A stretch of 10,912 bases of DNA, from the NCBI GenBank assembly GCA_964354485.1, contig CAYGZY010000229.1, forward strand, positions 1 to 10,912, given 5' to 3'. Source of the stretch: CAYGXH01 sp964354485. GTDB lineage: Bacteria > Bacteroidota > Ignavibacteria > UBA10030 > SZUA-254. Positions 1 through 5,228 of this stretch are shown here, in pieces (within the stretch, counting starts at the first letter, position 1; every line of letters starts with the position of its first letter). A program made the translations under genes and the position numbers. Under the pieces are notes generated by a model that saw only the letters and a list, made by a program, of their open reading frames with translations, searched no databases and had not been told where the DNA came from.

Positions 1-335
1 AGAACTTCCAGATTTACGGCAAATGTTCCTATTTGCACGGGCACGGACATAACTACGAACTTGAGGTGACAGTTGTAGGAATCCCGGATGAGTCGACCGG
101 AATGATTCTGGATCTGAAAGACCTATCGGACATCATCAGGCGAGAAATTACCGAAAAGGTCGACCACAGGTATCTCAACATAGACGTTGATTTTCTTCAG
201 GGAATTATTCCGACCGCCGAAAACCTCGTCCGCGCCTTCTGGGAAGTGCTCAATTCCAGTATTCCTCACAGCAAGCTATATTCCATTAAGTTGTCTGAGA
301 CACCCAACAATTATGCAGAATACCGAGGTGAATGA
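1..335 (+). CDS. 6-pyruvoyl-tetrahydropterin synthase / QueD family protein (5' partial)
   Basis: The gene enters from the left edge; the frame is open from base 3 and ends with TGA at 333-335, so only about the last 110 codons are present. Family enzymes convert dihydroneopterin triphosphate to 6-pyruvoyl-tetrahydropterin (biopterin route) or, in QueD, to 6-carboxy-tetrahydropterin (queuosine route). Visible family residues are the catalytic Cys (24-26), the zinc-binding HGHGHNY block (36-56), the Asp-His pair in VDHRYLN (162-167) and the Glu of SETPNN (297-299). The TGMILDL segment and the C-terminal ETPNN...YRGE pattern look, from memory, closer to animal PTPS than to E. coli QueD. The stop overlaps the folE start (ATGA, 332-335), implying translational coupling. 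The family is certain. The choice of PTPS over QueD is an inference supported by the neighbours. The first zinc His and the true start lie outside the window. Confidence 0.9.
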   Translation, partial: NFQIYGKCSYLHGHGHNYELEVTVVGIPDESTGMILDLKDLSDIIRREITEKVDHRYLNIDVDFLQGIIPTAENLVRAFWEVLNSSIPHSKLYSIKLSETPNNYAEYRGE

Positions 336-916
336 TGGGCAAAAGCACGAAAAAGTTGAAACAGCTTGAGGATGCGGTCAGATCTATTCTTAAGCTGATC
401 GGAGAAAAACCCGAACGCGAGGGTCTCGCACAAACTCCGCAACGTGTAGCTAAATCGTGGGAATTTCTCACGAGCGGCTATGGGCAGGATGTGCACGATG
501 TGGTGAATAAGGCAGTATTTACAGAGAAGTACGATGAGATGGTCATTGTGAAGGACATCGACTTTTTCAGCCTATGTGAACACCACATGCTTCCGTTTTA
601 CGGAAAAGCTCATATTGCGTACATCCCGAACGGAAAAATTATCGGTCTCAGCAAGATACCGCGTATTGTCGAGGTATTCAGCAGACGGCTTCAGGTACAG
701 GAGCGTATGACCCAGGAGATAGCCGAAACTCTCTTTTCAGTTCTTCAGCCGGATGGAGTGGCCGTCGTTATTGAAGCCCGGCACCTCTGCATGATGATGC
801 GCGGCGTCGAAAAGCAAAATTCCGTTGCGACAACGAGTGCGATGCTCGGTTCATTCCGCGAGGATGAGCGGACGCGCAACGAATTTCTCAAACTCATCAG
901 CAGTACCCTTGCATGA
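332..916 (+). CDS. folE: GTP cyclohydrolase I (type IA)
   Basis: Converts GTP to 7,8-dihydroneopterin triphosphate plus formate, the first step of folate and biopterin synthesis; a cytoplasmic homo-oligomer in known cases. The 194-residue protein is slightly shorter than E. coli FolE (about 220). It shows TPQRVAKSW (35-43), the CEHH motif (82-85) and HLCMMMRGV (151-159). By homology Cys82, His85 and Cys153 bind zinc, and His84 and His151 are active-site residues; QNSVATTSAMLG (162-173) is the conserved substrate-binding end. The zinc cysteines mark it as type IA, not the zinc-independent FolE2. Two ATGs stand in tandem at 332 and 335. GAGGTG at 325-330 lies 1 base before the first and 4 before the second, so 335 may be the real start. 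The gene overlaps the previous gene and the next SDR by ATGA, placing it inside a pterin operon. Confidence 0.96.
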   Translation: MMGKSTKKLKQLEDAVRSILKLIGEKPEREGLAQTPQRVAKSWEFLTSGYGQDVHDVVNKAVFTEKYDEMVIVKDIDFFSLCEHHMLPFYGKAHIAYIPNGKIIGLSKIPRIVEVFSRRLQVQERMTQEIAETLFSVLQPDGVAVVIEARHLCMMMRGVEKQNSVATTSAMLGSFREDERTRNEFLKLISSTLA

Positions 917-1650
917 AGAAAAGCGGTAGTGTAACAATTAACAAGCCCGTAGTCTGGATTACCGGCGCTTCTCGCGGCATAGGGAAGGAAATTGCGAAAC
1001 AGTTCGCTTCACTCGGATGTACTGTGTGCCTTTCGTCAAGAAGCGCAAGAGAACTCAATAAAACTGCGCGTGAAATTAAATTATTGGGAGGGCATGCACA
1101 AGTTTTTCCGATGGATGTAACCCGGTATAAGTCGATTCCTGTCGTCCACAGAAAAATACGAAAGGAAGTTGGAGCCGTTGATATCGTCGTGAATAACGCA
1201 GGACTCACTTCATTCCAGTCGTTTATGGAAACGCCGTACCACCTTTTGCGCGATATCATCGAAACAAATCTAATCGGACCGATGATTCTTCTCAAAGAGG
1301 TTCTTCCATCCATGGTAGAGAGGAAGAAGGGGTGGATATTCAACATCATTTCAATGGTTGCACAAAAGACGTACGAGGGTTCATCCGTGTACACCGCATC
1401 AAAAGCGGGTTTGTTCGGATTCGGAAAAGTCCTCCGCGAGGAACTGTGCTCAAACGGTATTCGCGTTGTGAATATCATCCCCGGCGCTACGGAGACGGAA
1501 ATATGGCACCCGAAAGTTCGTAAAAAATATGCCTGGCGCATGATGCGGGCTAAGAGCGTCGCAGAGGCCGTTCTTGCCGCCTATCAAATGCCGGATGATC
1601 TTGTCGTCGACGAGCTCGTAGTACGCCCGATTCTCGGAGATCTCAATTAA
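913..1650 (+). CDS. Short-chain dehydrogenase, candidate sepiapterin reductase
   Basis: A 245-residue classical SDR: dinucleotide-binding TGASRGIG (17-24), NNAG (94-97), structural Asn119, catalytic Ser147, Tyr160 and Lys164 (YTASK). Ser-Arg at 42-43 after the second strand suggests NADPH preference. The catalytic segment (WIFNIIS...SSVYTASK), the PGATETEIW loop (190-198) and the tail DELVVRPILGDLN resemble what I recall of Chlorobium tepidum sepiapterin reductase, whose tail is similar (EEIILRPTSGD). That enzyme reduces 6-pyruvoyl-tetrahydropterin to a tetrahydrobiopterin. The position directly after PTPS-like and folE genes supports the same role. The start overlaps the folE stop (ATGA, 913-916) with no Shine-Dalgarno sequence, so translation probably depends on coupling. 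A generic 3-oxoacyl-ACP reductase-like function cannot be excluded from sequence alone. Confidence 0.9.
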   Translation: MKKSGSVTINKPVVWITGASRGIGKEIAKQFASLGCTVCLSSRSARELNKTAREIKLLGGHAQVFPMDVTRYKSIPVVHRKIRKEVGAVDIVVNNAGLTSFQSFMETPYHLLRDIIETNLIGPMILLKEVLPSMVERKKGWIFNIISMVAQKTYEGSSVYTASKAGLFGFGKVLREELCSNGIRVVNIIPGATETEIWHPKVRKKYAWRMMRAKSVAEAVLAAYQMPDDLVVDELVVRPILGDLN

Positions 1651-1654
1651 GGAG
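1649..1654 (+). promoter_or_regulatory. Ribosome binding site of second SDR
   Basis: AAGGAG lies 11 bases before the ATG at 1666 and shares bases with the TAA stop of the first SDR (1648-1650). It supports the chosen start and gives the second SDR its own translation initiation in the same transcript. Confidence 0.6.
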
Positions 1655-1665
1655 TAATTATCTGC

Positions 1666-2391
1666 ATGGATTTCATTAACAGGGTAGCGCTCATTACCGG
1701 CGCCGGTCGCGGGATCGGCAAAGCTCTCGCCCTCACGCTCGCACAACACGGGGCGGATGTAGTACTTGCCGCGCGGACGAAGTCAGATATCGATGCAGTT
1801 GCACGGCAGATAAAGGACATGGGAAGGGAGTCCCTTGCAGTTCGTGCGGATATTTCAATCGAAAAAGATGTTAATTTCCTCGTTAAGAGAGCGGTGAAAA
1901 AATTTGGACGCATAGATATACTCGTCAACAACGCGGGGATCGGGACATTCAGCAGTGTGCGGGAGCTTGCCGTAAAGGACTTCGATTCCATGTGGCGTAT
2001 CAATATGCGGGGTACTTTTTTGTGTACAAAAGCCGTTCTGCCGGCTATGATACGTCAGAAATCCGGTGATATTGTTTTTATCGCGTCGCTTGCGGGAAAG
2101 AATGCGTTTACCGGAGGCGCCGGCTATGCGGCAACGAAAGGGGCGATGATCGGTTTCTCACGGTGTCTCATGCTCGAAGTGCGAAAGCACAATATCCGTG
2201 TGATAACGATTTGCCCAGGCTCTGTCGATACATCGTTCGGGGATAAAGAACTCCGGAAGAAAGTTGATAACAGCGCTATGCCTAAACCCGAGGATATAGC
2301 GAGGACCGCCCTAATGGCTCTGTCCGCTCCACGGAGTGTCATGGTAAGTGAAATCGATATTCGCCCTACAATTCCTCCAAAAGAGAAATAA
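1666..2391 (+). CDS. Short-chain dehydrogenase/reductase, second copy in pterin operon
   Basis: A 241-residue classical SDR with TGAGRGIG (11-18), an Arg after the second strand (AARTKS, NADPH-type), NNAG (88-91), Asn113, Ser141, Tyr154 and Lys158. All catalytic residues are present. It starts 15 bases after the first SDR. The C-terminal SEIDIRPT block matches the pattern of the first SDR (DELVVRP), suggesting the two are diverged paralogues from one subfamily rather than unrelated SDRs, although their middle parts differ clearly. In the biopterin context it could reduce a 6-pyruvoyl- or 6-lactoyl-tetrahydropterin intermediate, with the two enzymes dividing the two side-chain reductions. This is an inference; an acyl-ACP or sugar reductase role is the alternative. 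Confidence 0.88.
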   Translation: MDFINRVALITGAGRGIGKALALTLAQHGADVVLAARTKSDIDAVARQIKDMGRESLAVRADISIEKDVNFLVKRAVKKFGRIDILVNNAGIGTFSSVRELAVKDFDSMWRINMRGTFLCTKAVLPAMIRQKSGDIVFIASLAGKNAFTGGAGYAATKGAMIGFSRCLMLEVRKHNIRVITICPGSVDTSFGDKELRKKVDNSAMPKPEDIARTALMALSAPRSVMVSEIDIRPTIPPKEK

Positions 2392-2411
2392 ACATAACGG
2401 AGTTACCCCAT

Positions 2412-2960
2412 ATGAACAGAACGGATGCTATTCAACTCCTCCACGAGTACACTAAGAGCGATGCCCTGAGGAAACATATGTACGCGGTTGAGGCAGCAAT
2501 GCGTGCGTATGCGAAAAAAATGGGTGCGGATGAAGAGAAGTGGGGGGTTGTCGGTCTGCTCCACGATTTCGACTACGAGATGTTCCCCACAGCGCCCGAT
2601 CATCCTCTTAAGGGAAGTGAGATTCTGAAAGAAAAGGGGTATCCCGAGGATGTCCTCCGCGCAATTCTCGGTCATGCAGCCTATACGGGAATTCCACGCG
2701 ATACTACGATGGCGAAAGTCCTTTATGCCTGCGATGAACTCTGCGGATTTATCACTGCCTGTGCCCTCGTCAGACCAAATAAACTGTCCGATTTAATGGC
2801 GTCATCTGTCAAGAAGAAAATGAAGGATAAGAGCTTTGCTGCGAACGTCAATCGCGAGGATATCCTGCGCGGGAGTGAAGAACTTGCAATCCCGCTTGAC
2901 GAGCATATTCAGTTCGTAATAGAGGCGATGAAGACGATCTCCGGGGAAATCGGACTATAA
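2412..2960 (+). CDS. HD-domain metal-dependent phosphohydrolase
   Basis: A 182-residue protein of the HD superfamily, whose members hydrolyse phosphomonoesters, phosphodiesters or nucleotides with a divalent metal centre. Expected ligands are visible: His22 (KHMYAVE), the His51-Asp52 doublet (GLLHDFDYE), His88 (ILGHAAYTG), and Asp108 (LYACDELCGF). DHPLKGSEILKEKG (63-76) is typical of small HDIG-type proteins annotated only as HD domain-containing. GGAG at 2399-2402 lies 9 bases before the ATG. It follows the second SDR by 20 bases with no terminator seen, so it is probably the last gene of the operon. The substrate is unknown. A pterin phosphate is possible given the neighbours, but the standard biopterin route needs no separate phosphatase. 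No membrane segment or second domain is present. Confidence 0.85.
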   Translation: MNRTDAIQLLHEYTKSDALRKHMYAVEAAMRAYAKKMGADEEKWGVVGLLHDFDYEMFPTAPDHPLKGSEILKEKGYPEDVLRAILGHAAYTGIPRDTTMAKVLYACDELCGFITACALVRPNKLSDLMASSVKKKMKDKSFAANVNREDILRGSEELAIPLDEHIQFVIEAMKTISGEIGL

Positions 2961-3009
2961 GCATTTGTAGCACAATTAATATCCTTCCGTACCGACCGAA
3001 ATGAATTCC

Positions 3010-3023
3010 GGTAAATATTTACC
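3010..3023. promoter_or_regulatory. Perfect 14-bp palindrome, possible operator
   Basis: GGTAAATATTTACC reads identically on both strands. It lies in the 165-base gap between the HD gene and the outer-membrane protein gene, about 35 bases upstream of a promoter candidate. A dimeric regulator site is possible; no known box is recognised with confidence. Confidence 0.3.
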
Positions 3024-3057
3024 CCCTGCGGGATATGGATTTATTTCTGCCGGATTA

Positions 3058-3086
3058 TTGAAACTCACAGATAAATTTCCGATATT
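3058..3086 (+). promoter_or_regulatory. Candidate sigma70-type promoter for the 255-residue OMP gene
   Basis: TTGAAA (3058-3063) is followed after 17 bases by GATATT (3081-3086), matching 5/6 and 4/6 of the consensus boxes. Transcription would begin near 3093, giving a leader of about 33 bases before the ATG at 3126. This is consensus matching only. Confidence 0.35.
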
Positions 3087-3112
3087 CAGAAAACTTACTG
3101 CCGTATTCATTT

Positions 3113-3117
3113 AGGAG
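3113..3117 (+). promoter_or_regulatory. Ribosome binding site of the 255-residue OMP gene
   Basis: AGGAG stands 8 bases before the ATG at 3126, a standard arrangement that fixes this start. Confidence 0.65.
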
Positions 3118-3125
3118 TATGCTCT

Positions 3126-3893
3126 ATGCTGCGGTTCTACATGATTTTCCTGATGATGGTTATTCCTTTATTCACGAGTGTGTCGCAAGAGGATGAAGAG
3201 GATATTCCGGTTCCCCCGCGGCATCGGATGCAAATGAAAATCGGAGGAGCCGGCGGATTTACACAGAATATTTTATTCCTCGACCTCGCACCCCTTAATA
3301 GCTTCCTAACAAAATCTCAGGCAGCCTCTCTTGGCGATGATCCGATTCTGCTCCTTGGAGGGCAAGGGTACGGGTATATTATGCTCATACCGAACCTACG
3401 CATCGGGGGGCTCGGAGCGGGTGGTTCTATCGATTCGAAAAGGATTGATACGCTTGGTGTGATAAGGGACGTAAACCTGTCGGTAACTTACGGCGGTGTA
3501 TCGATTGACTACGTTATTCCTATTGTTCCCCGCCTTGACGTAACACTCGGATTGATGCTCGGCAGCGGTGGTATGACGGTCACGATGACCCGCGACCACG
3601 GTACGGCAAAAGTGTGGGACGATATCTGGGACGATTACGGGATAGTCTCTCCGGCATCCGATGAGTTTACACGTCGGTTATCAGGCTCCTTCTTCGTTTA
3701 TCAGCCTTCGTTGCAAGTTGAGTACGCACTGCTACGCTGGATCGGCGTTCGGCTCGGGGTGGGATATTACGGTGTTGCCGGAGGTGACTGGCGGATGGAC
3801 GATAAGTATGAAATCCTGAACGTGCCCTCTTCAATAAGCGGCAAAGGGTGGATGATCAATACGGGGATTTTTGTCGGCACCTTCGTTTATTAG
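3126..3893 (+). CDS. Predicted outer-membrane beta-barrel protein, function unknown
   Basis: A 255-residue protein that I cannot assign to a named family. Residues 1-20 form a hydrophobic signal peptide (MLRF then FLMMVIPLFTSV), followed by an acidic segment (QEDEEDIP) and a short Pro/Arg stretch. The remainder is rich in Gly and alternating hydrophobic residues, typical of transmembrane beta strands (e.g. IGGLGAGGS, LGLMLGSGGMTVTM, IGVRLGVGYYGV). It ends in GIFVGTFVY, a C-terminal aromatic residue of the kind recognised by the barrel assembly machinery. The signal peptide has no lipobox Cys. Asp/Trp-rich DDIWDDYG (about 161-168) probably lies in a loop. It has its own ribosome binding site and promoter candidate and converges with hisC, so no functional partner is suggested by context. 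Confidence 0.75.
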   Translation: MLRFYMIFLMMVIPLFTSVSQEDEEDIPVPPRHRMQMKIGGAGGFTQNILFLDLAPLNSFLTKSQAASLGDDPILLLGGQGYGYIMLIPNLRIGGLGAGGSIDSKRIDTLGVIRDVNLSVTYGGVSIDYVIPIVPRLDVTLGLMLGSGGMTVTMTRDHGTAKVWDDIWDDYGIVSPASDEFTRRLSGSFFVYQPSLQVEYALLRWIGVRLGVGYYGVAGGDWRMDDKYEILNVPSSISGKGWMINTGIFVGTFVY

Positions 3894-3914
3894 ATTTCTC
3901 CGAAGGATACAACA

Positions 3915-3949
3915 CCTGTTTGTCGGACGGTAAACGGGCCGCAGGTTTT
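3915..3949 (+). terminator. Possible terminator between convergent genes
   Basis: In the 58-base gap between two converging genes, CCTGTTT (3915-3921) can pair with AAACGGG (3932-3938), with one T-G wobble. Alternatively CCTG (3915-3918) pairs with CAGG (3942-3945) immediately before TTTT (3946-3949). The structure is imperfect and the T-run short, so this is a weak call. Confidence 0.3.
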
Positions 3950-3951
3950 CT

Positions 3952-5043
3952 CTACAAGAGGGCGACGACCTCTTTCATCTTTTCAACCATTTTCTCGTTC
4001 TGTTCCTGCGTGCCGATCGTAATTCTGATGCAGTTGGGAAGTCCGAATGCTTTGAGCGGACGTATGATAACTCCCCGCTTCAGGAGTTCCATGTAGACAG
4101 TGTTAACTTCGTTTTCATCCCGCATAACAACCATGTGAAAGTTCGCCTTCGAAGGAATTACATCCAATCCAAGCGAGCGGAGGGCAGGTGCCGTGAATAA
4201 CAATCCTTTATCGTTCACCTCTCTGGATCGCATTATCCATTCATCATCCTTAAGCGCTCCGATTCCGGCAGATTGTGCAGGCGTGCTCGGATCAAACGGA
4301 AGCTTCACTTTCAACAGGTGCCCAATTAACTCGTCATGCGCGAATCCGTAGCCTACTCGTAATCCTGCCAAGCCGTGGATCTTTGAAAAAGTACGGAGTG
4401 TGATAACGTTGTCATAGCGGTAGGTGAGGGAATCGGGGTACTGCGCATCATTACACGTATACTCGAAGTATGCTTCGTCAAGTATTATAAGAACCCGCTG
4501 CGGAACCTTTTTGTAGAATACTTCAAATTCCTCTCTCGTGAATGTGGTTCCTGTGGGATTGTTCGGATTCGCGAGGTAAATTATTTTCGTTTTATCATTA
4601 ATTTGACGTGCCAGTGCGGGAAGATCGTACTGCCAGTTTTTGTACGGGACGGTGCGGTACGCCACGCCACGCGACCGCGCCAGAACCTGAAATCCTATAA
4701 ATGCCGCTTCTGTTGTGAGAACTTCATCGTCGTCGCACAAGAACGTCCGTACTATGTAGGACATGATACCGTCCGATCCGTTCCCGACAATTACGTTATC
4801 CATTTTGCAATTATACCGCTCTGCGAGAGCTTTGCGGAGGTCATAACCGCCGTTTGGGTAATAATGGACATCGGCAATAGTGCGTCTCAGCTCTTCGATA
4901 GCGAGTGGTGACGGGCCGAGCGGATTTTCATTGGATGCCAACTTAAGGACATCTTTAAGACCGAACTCCCTTTTTACTTCATCGATTGACTTACCAGGTT
5001 TGTACGGCTGTAATGATACGATATACGGAGGTACGAGGGACAT
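3952..5043 (-). CDS. hisC: Histidinol-phosphate aminotransferase
   Basis: A PLP-dependent fold type I aminotransferase that converts imidazole-acetol phosphate plus glutamate to histidinol phosphate in histidine synthesis. With the start at 5043 the product is 363 residues, the usual length. Visible motifs are KLASNENPLGPSP (34-46), GNGSDG (87-92), NPNNPTGT (159-166), DEAYFEY (189-195), the PLP-lysine segment TFSKIHGLAGLRVGYG with Lys221, and RITIG (340-344). The frame is open further upstream to an ATG at 5139, but those 32 extra residues look non-conserved and have no ribosome binding site; the typical HisC N-terminus (PPYIVSLQPYKPGKS) begins just after Met 5043. Neither start has a clear Shine-Dalgarno sequence. 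It stands alone, away from other his genes. An aromatic-amino-acid or broad-specificity HisC-like aminotransferase is the alternative. Confidence 0.9.
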   Translation of the reverse strand: MSLVPPYIVSLQPYKPGKSIDEVKREFGLKDVLKLASNENPLGPSPLAIEELRRTIADVHYYPNGGYDLRKALAERYNCKMDNVIVGNGSDGIMSYIVRTFLCDDDEVLTTEAAFIGFQVLARSRGVAYRTVPYKNWQYDLPALARQINDKTKIIYLANPNNPTGTTFTREEFEVFYKKVPQRVLIILDEAYFEYTCNDAQYPDSLTYRYDNVITLRTFSKIHGLAGLRVGYGFAHDELIGHLLKVKLPFDPSTPAQSAGIGALKDDEWIMRSREVNDKGLLFTAPALRSLGLDVIPSKANFHMVVMRDENEVNTVYMELLKRGVIIRPLKAFGLPNCIRITIGTQEQNEKMVEKMKEVVALL

Positions 5044-5087
5044 ACGATGCGTGATATTGTTGTGTTTGTGGTCTTTGCATTGAATCG

Positions 5088-5116
5088 AAGATAATAAATA
5101 TGTTGCATAAAAACAA
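5088..5116 (-). promoter_or_regulatory. Weak promoter candidate for hisC
   Basis: On the minus strand TTGTTT (5116-5111) and TATCTT (5093-5088) are separated by 17 bases, upstream of the preferred hisC start at 5043. If used, transcription would begin downstream of the alternative ATG at 5139, supporting the shorter protein. The box matches are only 3/6 and 4/6. Confidence 0.25.
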
Positions 5117-5228
5117 TCCGTAGCTTGGAGAAAATGCATAAATTGCGTACTTTACTTTATACCTTCTACAACTCTACCGGAGACTGATGGAATATTTTTA
5201 TTGATTTGCAGAATAATTTTGACTATCG

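Noticed and set aside
1..335. Start of the PTPS-like gene at TTG 33
   Set aside because: The frame is open upstream and includes the catalytic Cys (24-26), so TTG is an internal Leu and the gene is truncated by the window edge.
897..1541. 214-codon open frame on the minus strand across the first SDR gene
   Set aside because: It lies antisense to a gene with a complete SDR motif set and has no recognisable domain or ribosome site; its openness follows from the codon use of the SDR.
5044..5139. 32-residue N-terminal extension of HisC from an upstream ATG
   Set aside because: The extension lacks family character and a ribosome binding site. The normal HisC N-terminus begins right after the ATG at 5043.
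5214..5221. Bacteroidota-type -7 element TAnnTTTG (TAATTTTG) upstream of the large OMP gene
   Set aside because: It matches, but no -33 TTTG lies at a suitable distance and it is only 7 bases from the start codon. The AT-rich context makes chance likely.
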